Assembly: GCF_004327285.1 (NCBI RefSeq)
Contig: NZ_QJUI01000014.1
Location: 121,168 to 185,167, forward strand
DNA: 64,000 nt
Reading direction: 5' to 3'
Origin: Phytopseudomonas daroniae
GTDB lineage: Bacteria > Pseudomonadota > Gammaproteobacteria > Pseudomonadales > Pseudomonadaceae
Below the pieces are notes generated by a model. It was not told where the DNA came from, did no database searches, and saw only the letters and a list, made by a program, of their open reading frames with translations. The stretch's first letter is position 1; every line of letters begins with the position of its first letter. A program made the position numbers and the translations under genes. Of the stretch, positions 33,713-42,583 are shown in pieces.

Positions 33713-36328
33713 CTAGCCGGTAAGCTCCTTGGCCATACCCTTGGCCTGATCCAGCCAACCCGGAGGCGGCAGCCCTGGTTTGGGATCGTCCTTATCCATC
33801 AAGTCCATGGCCTGCCCCAGCAAACCGCTCATATCGCCAGAGTCCTTGGTGGTTTTTACCGCCTTCGCCGCTTCGGCGGCTTTGAAGATGGTTTGCAGAT
33901 CCGGCGTAATGGCGGTTTGTTCGGTAAGCGGTACAGGTAAAGGCATGGCATCGAGCATAGCCAGTATGTCGCCTGGATTTTGAGTAAACGCACGTACAGC
34001 CTCCATGCCCTGCATCATCGGCAGTGCGATGCCGGTCAATGGATCGAATGCGCTGATTTCCGGGAAATCAGGCAGGCCTGGTCTGCCTGTCAATACAGGA
34101 GTAGCTAAAGACGGCAGGAAGAGGCCCAGCAAATAGCGTGGGTTTCGTTTCTTGACCGATAGCCCGACGCTGGCCAAGGCAATACCCACGCCAACCACGC
34201 GGCCGCCCTTAGCCAGTACCGACAGACGCTTGTTCGATTCATTGTCGAAATGCACCAGGCGGTAGCGGAAGTAGTCAGTGAAAGGCTCGCGCTCGCCAAG
34301 ACCAGAGGAGTTCATGAACCAGGCGCGTGAATCGTGTACCTGCTCATCGAACAACTCGACTAGCGCTTGTTGCCCATTGGCGATAACGCCCCTTACGAAT
34401 AGCTCTCCATTACGCTCGGTTCCATTCTTGTAAAGCTCGGCATATTCCTGGGCTTCGTCTTCTTCGTTCATAAGGTAGACGGTGCCACCGAGCAATAGGT
34501 TGAGCACACCACCCGCTTTGAATGTGTCCTCCAAAACACCCCAGCTACGCGTGTAGTCACGCTTGAATTCCGCGGCGGCACTGCGTAGTTGCCGGTCATC
34601 CAGTGCAGGCTCGAATGTCTTGTTTGTGTTGATGCGCGTATAGGCGTCAGTGCCACCAACCAGCTTGAGATCAGCCTCATGTTGTTGCTGTTCTCGCTCA
34701 CTAAGAACAGGCAGCTCCTTGCCCTGAGCCGCTGCAGAATTTTCTGCCAGTTTATGGGCATGCAGACGTTTCAGAGCGGCCTGTTTCTCGTCGCTCATGT
34801 CCTGCCCTTTCACACGGCTGTAAAAGCCTTGCTTGTCGATACCGCCGGCATAGCGGTCGATACGCCAGGCCGTGATCAGGGCCTGCTCTCGCTTAATCAC
34901 CTCCTCGAGTGATCCAGCCTCGGCTTGTTGCTGCCAGGCGTTGAAGCGGGTAACAAGCACCTCAGAAACAGAAAACTCAACTTCTGTCTTCGGCTCCATG
35001 ATGCGCCACTCTTCTACTTTCTCTGAATCGCTTAAAGCCGAGCTAGGAACCTGTAACGGTGCACCCGCAGCAAAGGCCGAGCGGTACATATGGTGCAAAG
35101 GGATCTGTGACAACAGCTCCCCTTGGCCTCCTCTGGCCTTGCCCTGATCGCCAGGTGGGTAACCACCGCCTACATCAGAATGCATACCGGGATAGACATA
35201 CTCCCACCATGCGTCTTTGCGATAGGTGGACGCTAGCTTGTCATTGCGCGTCCCATCAGCGTTTTTTTCCCGACGACGAATGGAGTCCAGCGGGAAGCTG
35301 GCGCGCTGTTCATGGGCAGAAACCAGATGCACGCAGCGTTTGAGAAAACCGCAATCTTCAGGCAAGCCGGTTGGCATGCAGGCCTGCTGCAGATCTTCAT
35401 CCGGTAAGCGCATGGTGCCGCTGGCCCAGTCCATATGGCCAGCGGCAAAAGGTGCACTGTCAGCCAGGCCGACAGCAGCCACGGTGTCGAACAAGCCGAG
35501 GAATTCGATTGAAATCGGCAGCCCGGCGAAACGGTATTCGCTGGCTTCACCATTTTGCCGGCGCGTCAGCTCCATCAACCAATTGGCGAAAGTACGGGCC
35601 TGTGCGGCCCCGCGGGAAAAGCCATACACATAGAGGCGCAGAGCCAGGATTTCCGGCTTCTCGTCAGCGCTTCGTCGTTGCTCCAGCAAACTGGCAAGTT
35701 CGTCCTCGTAGGGCTGTATCGCAGCCTTGCGCTTGCGTGTGCCGTTCTCCAATAGCCCTCCGCTTAGCACAGAAGCTGCCCAGTTGGTGCCCATGGATTC
35801 GACCAATGCCTGCGTCTGACCAAGAGAAAGCGGTTCCTGCCCTTCGCCTTTGAGAGTTTCCTTGAGCGCTGCGATTAATCGAGTAAGCCCCCAATTGATC
35901 CGATCTTCGCCACCGCTGGCACCAATCAAACCGGTTTGGCTAGGTAGATACTCTTTGATTTCCTCGAAGACAGTGCCCACCCCTGGGCTGTAGTAACGAA
36001 AAAAACCTTCCTCTGTTTTCTCAACACTTGCATGGAACAGACGTGCCACATTGCTCGTACATATCGGGTCAGCAATAGAGTCAGAAGGCTCGTGGTTATT
36101 GGTGCCGTCGAAGCAAAGGCTGATATGCAGGGTTTTGCAGCAGGGTTCGGGTACTTCTTCACCTTGCTTTGCCGCGGCGCTAATCATCTTGCTCCAGAAC
36201 TTTTTCTCGTCTCTTTCCTGAGCTCGAATATTAACGAGAACTTCCGATGAGCTGATTGGTAGGCCCGTACGCTCGAAAGGGCGCGCAATTAATACGCTGG
36301 CGGGCGGTGGCTTCAAGGTTTGGGACAT
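33713..36328 (-). CDS. tle1: T6SS lipase effector, Tle1/DUF2235 family
   Basis: 871 residues. The DUF2235 alpha/beta hydrolase part has nucleophile Ser238 in GFSRG, Asp281 in LGLFDTVA, and His383 with Asp385 in GMHSDVGGGY, the Tle1 catalytic pattern. The start LHISLCFDGTNNHE (about 67-80) is also typical. Tle1 enzymes are phospholipases delivered into the periplasm of rival bacteria. The C-terminal half (about 440-871), with a hydrophobic stretch near 735, may handle membrane targeting. It lies downstream of vgrG, a DUF4123 chaperone and three putative immunity lipoproteins; its ATG overlaps the last of them by 16 bases. Confidence 0.88.
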   Translation of the reverse strand: MSQTLKPPPASVLIARPFERTGLPISSSEVLVNIRAQERDEKKFWSKMISAAAKQGEEVPEPCCKTLHISLCFDGTNNHEPSDSIADPICTSNVARLFHASVEKTEEGFFRYYSPGVGTVFEEIKEYLPSQTGLIGASGGEDRINWGLTRLIAALKETLKGEGQEPLSLGQTQALVESMGTNWAASVLSGGLLENGTRKRKAAIQPYEDELASLLEQRRSADEKPEILALRLYVYGFSRGAAQARTFANWLMELTRRQNGEASEYRFAGLPISIEFLGLFDTVAAVGLADSAPFAAGHMDWASGTMRLPDEDLQQACMPTGLPEDCGFLKRCVHLVSAHEQRASFPLDSIRRREKNADGTRNDKLASTYRKDAWWEYVYPGMHSDVGGGYPPGDQGKARGGQGELLSQIPLHHMYRSAFAAGAPLQVPSSALSDSEKVEEWRIMEPKTEVEFSVSEVLVTRFNAWQQQAEAGSLEEVIKREQALITAWRIDRYAGGIDKQGFYSRVKGQDMSDEKQAALKRLHAHKLAENSAAAQGKELPVLSEREQQQHEADLKLVGGTDAYTRINTNKTFEPALDDRQLRSAAAEFKRDYTRSWGVLEDTFKAGGVLNLLLGGTVYLMNEEDEAQEYAELYKNGTERNGELFVRGVIANGQQALVELFDEQVHDSRAWFMNSSGLGEREPFTDYFRYRLVHFDNESNKRLSVLAKGGRVVGVGIALASVGLSVKKRNPRYLLGLFLPSLATPVLTGRPGLPDFPEISAFDPLTGIALPMMQGMEAVRAFTQNPGDILAMLDAMPLPVPLTEQTAITPDLQTIFKAAEAAKAVKTTKDSGDMSGLLGQAMDLMDKDDPKPGLPPPGWLDQAKGMAKELTG

Positions 36329-36873
36329 TCCGTATCCTCCATCTTACGTGGAAAGTTGTAGGGATAGCCGGGGGTCTCGTAGAAAATATTGTCCGCCGAG
36401 ACCCTGACCTGATCGCAGGGAAGAAAATGCACTTTCAACGTGCCGGCTTCTTGGTACTGGGGGATATCGACTACTACCCGGTGATGGGTGTAGTTGGCCT
36501 CGTGTTTTTTGTAGTCATCTGGATCAAGAGAGCCATACTTATTGCGTTTAAGTGGTATAGCTGGGCGAGGATTAGGATCTTTCTCCCACTCCACAATGGT
36601 CCTGAGCCCTGGCCGCCAATAACGTGGTACCGAGCCACAACAGACCTGTCCCCCCCCGCCACCATAAGGCCCTAGATTAGGGCCGCCAGCACCGTTGACA
36701 GTGAAACGGTTGATAGCAGCAGAAGTGTGGTTATAGCCCTCGACAGGAGCACCGAGCATCTCGGACTCCCTGGCCATACAACCGCTGATCAGTAATAGTG
36801 CCAGCGAAAAACCAGCGAACGGGTATCGCCTTATCGGGTTACGGGCGGACGTCTGGTTCAAATTTTGGGACAT
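36313..36873 (-). CDS. DUF3304-like lipoprotein, immunity candidate copy C (divergent)
   Basis: 186 residues with a lipobox LISGC at Cys32, so a periplasmic lipoprotein, the right place to neutralise a periplasmic phospholipase. Residues 33-100 are almost the same as in copies A and B (GAPVEGYNHTSAAINRFTVN, NGAGGPNLGPY, QVCCG). Residues 101-147 and 159-167 differ strongly. This copy is next to the lipase gene and overlaps it by 16 bases. DUF3304 assignment is from memory of Tle1-linked genes; the role as Tli1-type immunity is inference. Confidence 0.75.
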   Translation of the reverse strand: MSQNLNQTSARNPIRRYPFAGFSLALLLISGCMARESEMLGAPVEGYNHTSAAINRFTVNGAGGPNLGPYGGGGGQVCCGSVPRYWRPGLRTIVEWEKDPNPRPAIPLKRNKYGSLDPDDYKKHEANYTHHRVVVDIPQYQEAGTLKVHFLPCDQVRVSADNIFYETPGYPYNFPRKMEDTECPKP

Positions 36874-37418
36874 TCCGTATCCTCCATCTTGCGTGGAAAA
36901 TTGTAGGGATAGCCAGGATGGCCTGGGACTATAGGAGTGGCGGCGACGCGTACGGTGTCGCAAGGAAGAAAGTGCACCACGAGAGGGCCGGGACTGTCGT
37001 ACTCATGTATTTCTACAACTGCGCGGTGACGAGTGTAATGACTGCGGTGCTCATCCATGCGTTTATTCCAGGCTTCGGAATATGGCCGTTCGGGCCAACT
37101 ACCGTATCCTCGGGGAGAAGGATCTTTCTCCCACTCCACAATGGCCCTGAGCCCAGGTCGCCAATAACGTGGTACCGAGCCACAACAGACCTGGCCACCC
37201 CCACCACCATATGGGCCTAGATTAGGGCCGCCGGCACCGTTGACAGTGAAACGGTTGATAGCGGCAGAAGTGTGGTTATAGCCCTCGACAGGAGCACCGA
37301 GCATTTCGGACTCCCTGGCCATACACCCGCTGATCAGTAATAGCGCCAGCGAAAAGCCAGCGAACGAGTATCGCCTTATCGGGTTACGGGCGGACGTCCG
37401 GTTCAAGGTTTGGGACAT
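36858..37418 (-). CDS. DUF3304-like lipoprotein, immunity candidate copy B
   Basis: 186 residues, lipobox LISGC at Cys32. The N-terminus (MSQTLNRTSARNPIRRYSFA) is shared with copy C but not with copy A, and begins MSQTL like the lipase. The middle (RPYSEAWNKRMDEHR, HRAVVEIHEYD) is close to copy A. It overlaps its neighbours by 16 bases on each side through the same short sequence, ATGTCCCAAACCTTGA or near variants. The stop-to-stop distance to copy C is 545 bases, equal to the distance from copy A. Confidence 0.75.
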   Translation of the reverse strand: MSQTLNRTSARNPIRRYSFAGFSLALLLISGCMARESEMLGAPVEGYNHTSAAINRFTVNGAGGPNLGPYGGGGGQVCCGSVPRYWRPGLRAIVEWEKDPSPRGYGSWPERPYSEAWNKRMDEHRSHYTRHRAVVEIHEYDSPGPLVVHFLPCDTVRVAATPIVPGHPGYPYNFPRKMEDTECPKI

Positions 37419-37933
37419 TCCTTATCCTCCATCTTGCGTGGAAACTTGTAGGGATAATCAGGGTGGTTTGGTGTTACTCCCGCAGCCGTGACCCTGATCT
37501 GGTCACAGGGAAGAAAATGTACCTTCAGTGGGCCAGGCCTATCGTATTGATGTATTTCCACAACTGCGCGGTGATGGGTGTAATGACGTCGGTGCTCATC
37601 CATGCGTTTATTCCAGGCTTCGGAATATAGCCGCTCAGGCCAGCTGGCATATCCTTGAGGAGAAGGATCTTTCTCCCACTCCACAATGGCCCTCAATCCA
37701 GGTCGCCAATAACGCGGCACCGAGCCACAACAAACCTGACCACCTCCACCACTGTATGGGCCTAAATTCGGCCCTCCGGCACCGTTGACAGTGAAACGGT
37801 TGATAGCGGCAGAAGTGTGGTTATAGCCTTCGACAGGAGCACCGAGCATCTCGCTTTCCCTGGACATGCAGCCGGTCAGCAATGACGCAGCCAAAAGTGT
37901 GGCCAAGGCAAAAACTCTGCGAATCATGCCCAC
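37403..37933 (-). CDS. DUF3304-like lipoprotein, immunity candidate copy A
   Basis: 176 residues with its own signal peptide (MGMIRRVFALATLLAAS, lipobox LLTGC). From GCMSRESEMLGAPVEG on it matches copies B and C. It overlaps the DUF4123 gene by 10 bases. Because its signal sequence is unlike the other two, it is probably the ancestral copy in this locus. Confidence 0.75.
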   Translation of the reverse strand: MGMIRRVFALATLLAASLLTGCMSRESEMLGAPVEGYNHTSAAINRFTVNGAGGPNLGPYSGGGGQVCCGSVPRYWRPGLRAIVEWEKDPSPQGYASWPERLYSEAWNKRMDEHRRHYTHHRAVVEIHQYDRPGPLKVHFLPCDQIRVTAAGVTPNHPDYPYKFPRKMEDKECPKP

Positions 37934-38742
37934 ACCTCGGCCTCTTCGGCAGGTGGCGCAATCGGCGAGTTTTCGGCCAGCCAGGCGCGGACAAATGCGT
38001 CACGCTGGTCGAAGTCATGCAGCCCTTCACGGTTAGCCGCCAACTGCCCGTGCATCAGGTGGCGCATCAAGAGTTCCTGCTGGGCCATGCCGTAGTCCTG
38101 TGGCTGCACGCCCCAGCTACGCCGATAATCTTCCGCAGCGCTCCAGGCGAACAAGCTGGCCATCTGTGCTCTCGTCAACCGCAAGACCGGAAGCGGCGAG
38201 GGCAACTCCGCAGGGCGCATGAGATTGCCAGGCAGGCTACGCGGCTGTCGGTCACGATCCTGCCAGTGCCAGGCGATGACCGGAGCGTGGAACCATATCT
38301 GCTGCGGATCCAGCGCTTCGCTGGTGGGCACCAGCATGCGCGGGTCATAGAAGCGCAGCAGGCCACTGCCTCTGCCATCGTTCCACTCGGCCTGGGTGCA
38401 GTGACTCAGGTGGCTGGCAAGCTGAGTGAAGGGCCAAGGGCTGAGTAGCGCCAGGAGATGCTGATGCGCATTTCTGCTGGCGAGCAATTCGTCGAGCCAG
38501 GACTGTTGCTTGAGCTGATCGACTCTTACACGTAACAGGAGAGGTCCCTTGTCTGCGATGGCCTCTTCTGGCGTGCCTTGTAGAAGCTTGGCAATTTCCG
38601 GGGGCTGCTCGACTTCATCGAGGCGTGAAAGCAGTGGGTAGTGCAGGTTGCTGGCATCGACCAACAGATCGAAATGCTGCAGGCGAGCTTGTTCCGCCTG
38701 TTCGCCAAGCTGGGTTAGCCATGTGCGGGCTGGGGATTTCAT
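37924..38742 (-). CDS. DUF4123 effector chaperone (T6SS adaptor)
   Basis: 272 residues from ATG 38742, 18 bases after the vgrG stop; a longer frame would overlap vgrG. FDLLVDASNLHYPLL near the N-terminus and LLRFYDPRMLVPT near residue 135 are typical DUF4123 segments. These proteins (Tap-1/TEC) hold a specific effector and load it on the tip of VgrG without being secreted. The position between vgrG and the Tle1 gene indicates that the lipase is its cargo. Confidence 0.87.
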   Translation of the reverse strand: MKSPARTWLTQLGEQAEQARLQHFDLLVDASNLHYPLLSRLDEVEQPPEIAKLLQGTPEEAIADKGPLLLRVRVDQLKQQSWLDELLASRNAHQHLLALLSPWPFTQLASHLSHCTQAEWNDGRGSGLLRFYDPRMLVPTSEALDPQQIWFHAPVIAWHWQDRDRQPRSLPGNLMRPAELPSPLPVLRLTRAQMASLFAWSAAEDYRRSWGVQPQDYGMAQQELLMRHLMHGQLAANREGLHDFDQRDAFVRAWLAENSPIAPPAEEAEVWA

Positions 38743-38759
38743 AGTTTTTTCGATGCCTC

Positions 38760-40829
38760 TCAACGTGCGACTAGCACTTGGGCTTTGCTTTGCGCGCGGA
38801 GCAGACATTCTTCGCAAACCGCCTGCTGCGGCTTGTCCACGCAATTGCTGAGAACCTGTTCCGGCACCTCCCCTGCCTTGTCTTTATCCGCCATCCCCGG
38901 CAGCACAGGTGGCTTGATACCGATACCCGAACCGCTACCCGCAGAGCCGCCAGCGTTCACCCTTACCGTTGGGCCAATCAGGGTGATGCCGCTCGGATCC
39001 AGCTTGATGAAGCTGCCGCCCGCCTTGATGGTGAGTTCCATCCCGGCTTCGATGACGATCTTCTCCCCGGCCTTGAGATGGATTTCTCTCCCTGCGTTGG
39101 TCAGTTGTGCAGTGCCCAACTTCACATGCTGGTTTTGTGCGACGGTCAGGTGGTCATCCGTACGCACCTCGACTTTGCGATCGGCATGGGTGGTGCGGTG
39201 CTCTTCGGCCTTCAGCTCGGTGTAGGTGTTCTTCTCTACGGTGTCGTGACGTTCGTTGCCGACGCGAATCTTCTGGTCGTGCTCGATGTTTTCATCCCAG
39301 TCGCGCTGGGCATGAATGAAGATCTGCTCGGCACCTTTTTTATCTTCGATGCGCAGTTCATTGAACCCGCCACCGCCCGGGGAACTGAGGGTCTTGAATA
39401 CGGTGCGGGTCTTGTTGGCGGGCAGCGGATACGGAACCTGATTTTCCTTGTGGTACAGGCACCCGCTGATCAGTGGCTGGTCGGGATCGCCTTCAAGAAA
39501 GGTGACCAGCACCTCCATGCCGATACGCGGAATGGCGATGCCACCATAACGATCACCCGCCCAGCCGCTGGAAACGCGCAGCCAGCAGCTGGTTTTGTCA
39601 TCAGCCTGACCTTCGCGATCCCAATAGAACTGTACTTTCACCCGACCGTACTGGTCGCAGTGGATCTCTTCACCAGCAGGCCCCGTGACGACGGCAGTCT
39701 GGCTGCCGAGGACGCGGGGCTTGGTGTGCTGCAGTGCGGGGCGATAGAACACATCCCATGGCGTCGCCAGGAAACGGTTGCGATATCCCTGGTGAAAATC
39801 GTCCTTGTCATTGGTGGTGTCGCTGCTTACCGACTCTTCCAGCACTTGCGGTTGCTTGCCTTCGTGAAAGACCTCAGTCAACAGCCAAAGGTCGTTCCAC
39901 TCGCTACGAGGATGCTCGGAGAGCTCTAGAAAATGACCACTCACCAAACGAGTCTGATCGCCCCACCCCTCGGCCTGCTGATAGTCAGCACGATGCCGCT
40001 CCAGCGCCCTCTGGCTGAGGAACTTGCCACGCGCGCGCTCGATAAAGCGCCCCGGGTAATCGTAATCCTCCAGATCCGGCTCGGTGCTGTCACCGCTGGG
40101 TTTGTAGGCCGCTTCAAGCTGCAGCCTGGGCTTTTCAAAATCGTAGTCACGACGGGTTACGCGGCTGGTTCGGGTTTCCAGGCGCAACTTGAAGCCCTTG
40201 ATCACGGGCTCGTCGGCGACCATGCCGCTGCCCTGCACGTAGGCCGTCGGCTGCCCCAGCTTCGGGAACACGGTCTGATCATCACCAAAGACCAGTAGAT
40301 GCCCGCCGTCACTGTGCTGGAAGTGGTAGTGAATGCCCTCCTCCTCGCACAAGCGCTGCACAAAATGCAGGTCGGTTTCGTCGTACTGCACACAGTAATC
40401 ACGCTCCGGGCACGGCTGGCCAAGCTGGAAGCTATAGGCATTCCCCTTGATGCCATGCTCTTCCAGAACGAGCGCAATGATTTGCGGCGCGGACATCTGC
40501 TGATAAATACGCTGGTTGGTGCGGTGATGCAGGTATTGCAATTGCGGCACCAGCGATACGGTGTAGCGGCTCAGACGCTTGCCCGCATCGCCCTGGGCCA
40601 CCCGGTAGATCTGACCGTGAATGCCACTGCCTTGCGGATCGAAGCCCAGGAACGCCTGCTTGTGGAGGAGTTCTTCCAGATCCAGATCCGGGTTTTCGCT
40701 GACCAGTTCCAGGTCGAAGCGATAGGGCTGGCTGACGCCTTCGGTGCCGGTGAACGACAACACTTGCAGGTCGCCCACAAAGTCTTCAACGGTGAGGCTG
40801 AAGTGTGTTTCGTTAGAAGGGTTGAACAT
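38760..40829 (-). CDS. vgrG: Type VI secretion spike protein VgrG
   Basis: 689 residues: gp27-like base (about 10-390), OB-fold gp5 part (about 400-480, with GRVKVQFYWDREG and RVSSGWAGDRYGG), and a triple-helix needle rich in short repeats to about residue 625. After a Gly/Ser linker (GGSAGSGSGIGI) a tail of about 60 residues with three Cys follows; it is not an enzyme domain I know and may bind the adaptor or the lipase. It forms the tip of the T6SS tube. It follows the kinase gene on the same strand by 21 bases. Confidence 0.96.
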   Translation of the reverse strand: MFNPSNETHFSLTVEDFVGDLQVLSFTGTEGVSQPYRFDLELVSENPDLDLEELLHKQAFLGFDPQGSGIHGQIYRVAQGDAGKRLSRYTVSLVPQLQYLHHRTNQRIYQQMSAPQIIALVLEEHGIKGNAYSFQLGQPCPERDYCVQYDETDLHFVQRLCEEEGIHYHFQHSDGGHLLVFGDDQTVFPKLGQPTAYVQGSGMVADEPVIKGFKLRLETRTSRVTRRDYDFEKPRLQLEAAYKPSGDSTEPDLEDYDYPGRFIERARGKFLSQRALERHRADYQQAEGWGDQTRLVSGHFLELSEHPRSEWNDLWLLTEVFHEGKQPQVLEESVSSDTTNDKDDFHQGYRNRFLATPWDVFYRPALQHTKPRVLGSQTAVVTGPAGEEIHCDQYGRVKVQFYWDREGQADDKTSCWLRVSSGWAGDRYGGIAIPRIGMEVLVTFLEGDPDQPLISGCLYHKENQVPYPLPANKTRTVFKTLSSPGGGGFNELRIEDKKGAEQIFIHAQRDWDENIEHDQKIRVGNERHDTVEKNTYTELKAEEHRTTHADRKVEVRTDDHLTVAQNQHVKLGTAQLTNAGREIHLKAGEKIVIEAGMELTIKAGGSFIKLDPSGITLIGPTVRVNAGGSAGSGSGIGIKPPVLPGMADKDKAGEVPEQVLSNCVDKPQQAVCEECLLRAQSKAQVLVAR

Positions 40830-40850
40830 TGTGTGCTCCCTGTTCGGTTG

Positions 40851-41858
40851 TCATCCGTTGTGCCGGTGAGTCAGGCGTTGCAGCCAGGACGAGGTGGCGC
40901 CCAAGGCATCGCGCAACTGTTGGGCCGTGATGGTTCGTTGCTTGGGATCGAACGCCAGCGCCGTTCGCAAGGCTGGCCAACAGTGTTTCGGCAAATGCCT
41001 GGGCGCGTGCAGTTCGCACTCCAGCTGTGCGTCACGCGCCTCGCTCGAGGGCAGACGACGGAATGGATGTTTGCCACCCGCCAGTTCATAGATCACGCAG
41101 GCCACGCCATACACGTCGGCGCTGGCGGACAGCGGTTGGCCATCCAGCAGTTCCGGAGCGGCGTAGCCGGGGGTCCAGGCCTTGAAGCGGTCGCGGCTCA
41201 GCTGCGGCAATCCGTGCAGAACACCTTCTTGCGCCTGGCCCAGGCCAAAGTCGAACAGGCGCACACCTTCTTCGCTGACCATGACGTTGCTCGGCTTGAT
41301 GTCGCCGTGCAGCACGCCGCGCGCATGGGCGTGGGCCAACGCGTCGAGCAGCGGCAGCGTGAGTGTGCGCAGCTCTTTCCATGGAATGCCCAGGTGGCTC
41401 TCACAGAGCAGTTTGTCCAAGGTCAGCCCACGCATGAATTCCATGGTGATGAAGGCACGTTGGCATTCGGTGTCCACTTCAAAGGTGTGTAAACGCAGTA
41501 CGTTGTCGTGGCGCAATCGCTGCGTCAGGGCGAACTCGCTGTACAGCAGGGCGCTGGCGTCAGGCGATTCGGCGAACTCTTCACTGAGGACTTTCAGCGC
41601 AATGCACGGGTCGGGCTCACTGAACTGTTCCCTCAGCAAATCCCGGGCACGGTAAACCAGGCCCATGCCACCAGCACCGAGCAGGCGCTCGATGCGATAC
41701 CGGCCGACGAGCACCTCGGGCATCTCGCCAACGCTGGCTCGACTCGGCGCCGTTGCAGGTGGTGCGTCAGGGGATTTGGCGAAGGCGAAGTACGTCAGGT
41801 CGCGACCCTGTTCATCGCCCACCAGCAGGTCGTCGAGAGGTGACACCAACTCGGTCAT
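40851..41858 (-). CDS. stk1: T6SS Ser/Thr protein kinase (Stk1/PpkA-type, cytoplasmic)
   Basis: 335 residues. Gly-rich loop 61-68 (GAGGMGLV), Lys89 in ALKV, catalytic HGDIKPSN at 184-191 (Arg of HRD replaced by Gly), DFG at 203-205. No membrane segment follows, unlike PpkA of HSI-I, so it resembles Stk1 of HSI-II. With the neighbouring PP2C phosphatase and the FHA protein it probably forms the threonine-phosphorylation switch that controls T6SS assembly. Its ATG overlaps the phosphatase stop by 4 bases. Confidence 0.92.
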   Translation of the reverse strand: MTELVSPLDDLLVGDEQGRDLTYFAFAKSPDAPPATAPSRASVGEMPEVLVGRYRIERLLGAGGMGLVYRARDLLREQFSEPDPCIALKVLSEEFAESPDASALLYSEFALTQRLRHDNVLRLHTFEVDTECQRAFITMEFMRGLTLDKLLCESHLGIPWKELRTLTLPLLDALAHAHARGVLHGDIKPSNVMVSEEGVRLFDFGLGQAQEGVLHGLPQLSRDRFKAWTPGYAAPELLDGQPLSASADVYGVACVIYELAGGKHPFRRLPSSEARDAQLECELHAPRHLPKHCWPALRTALAFDPKQRTITAQQLRDALGATSSWLQRLTHRHNG

Positions 41859-42583
41859 TGGCGGATTACCACGGCAGTCAGGTTATCCCGCGCCAAACCG
41901 CGCAGTGCGCCGTCGAACAGACGCTCCAGCGCAACGTGTGGCACCGTAAGGCTGAGCGCGTTGCCGAGTGCGTCGCTGCTTACGCCGTGGTAGAGACCGT
42001 CGCTGCACAGCAAGAACGCATCGCCGGGGTAGACCTCGAATTCCAGTACATCGAGGGCCAGTTGCTCCGCAGCACCGACCGCACGCGTCAACGCATGGGC
42101 GGCCGGATGAGCCTTGGCTTCGGCAACGCTCATGTGCTGCTCGTCGATCAGTTGTTGTTGCAGCGAATGATCCTTGGACAACTGATACAAGCGCTGCCCA
42201 CGCCACAGATAGCAACGGCTGTCGCCAGCCCAGATGCAGGCGCCGCGATTGCCATCCACCAACAGCACCACCACGGTGCTGCCCATGATGCTGTCATGGC
42301 GCTCGGCGGTGACGGTCAACTCTTGGCCCAAGCGGCGGTTGAGCCAGTGCAGGCACTGGCGAACCGCTATAAGCCGCTCGTCAAAGTCCTCATGCACCGG
42401 CAAGTCCGCCAGGCTGGCAACGATCAACTGGCTGGCGATATCGCCCCCCTGATGACCGCCCATGCCGTCCGCGACCACCCACAATCCGTGCTGGGGGCAG
42501 TCGAGGAAAGCGTCTTCGTTGCGCGCCCGAACCTTACCGGCATCGGTACGCGCAGCGCTGCGCCAGGGGCTGCTCACCAGCAT
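41855..42583 (-). CDS. stp1: T6SS PP2C-type phosphatase (Stp1/PppA)
   Basis: 242 residues with all PP2C motifs: RTDAGKVRARNEDAF, VADGMGGHQGGD (metal-binding Asp), GSTVVVLLV, SKDHSL, LCSDGLY and RDNLTAVVI. It should remove phosphate placed by the adjacent kinase on the FHA protein and so switch secretion off. The start shares one base with the tssM stop (TGATG), and it ends in a 4-base overlap with the kinase gene. A decayed copy lies at 33380-33700. Confidence 0.95.
   Translation of the reverse strand: MLVSSPWRSAARTDAGKVRARNEDAFLDCPQHGLWVVADGMGGHQGGDIASQLIVASLADLPVHEDFDERLIAVRQCLHWLNRRLGQELTVTAERHDSIMGSTVVVLLVDGNRGACIWAGDSRCYLWRGQRLYQLSKDHSLQQQLIDEQHMSVAEAKAHPAAHALTRAVGAAEQLALDVLEFEVYPGDAFLLCSDGLYHGVSSDALGNALSLTVPHVALERLFDGALRGLARDNLTAVVIRQ

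Noticed and set aside
36313..37933. CRISPR-like array
   Set aside because: The repeats are 545-base protein-coding units. I saw no short regularly spaced repeats with unique spacers anywhere in the window.
38778..39929. Plus-strand open frame opposite vgrG
   Set aside because: Antisense to an unmistakable VgrG; no ribosome site and no family features.
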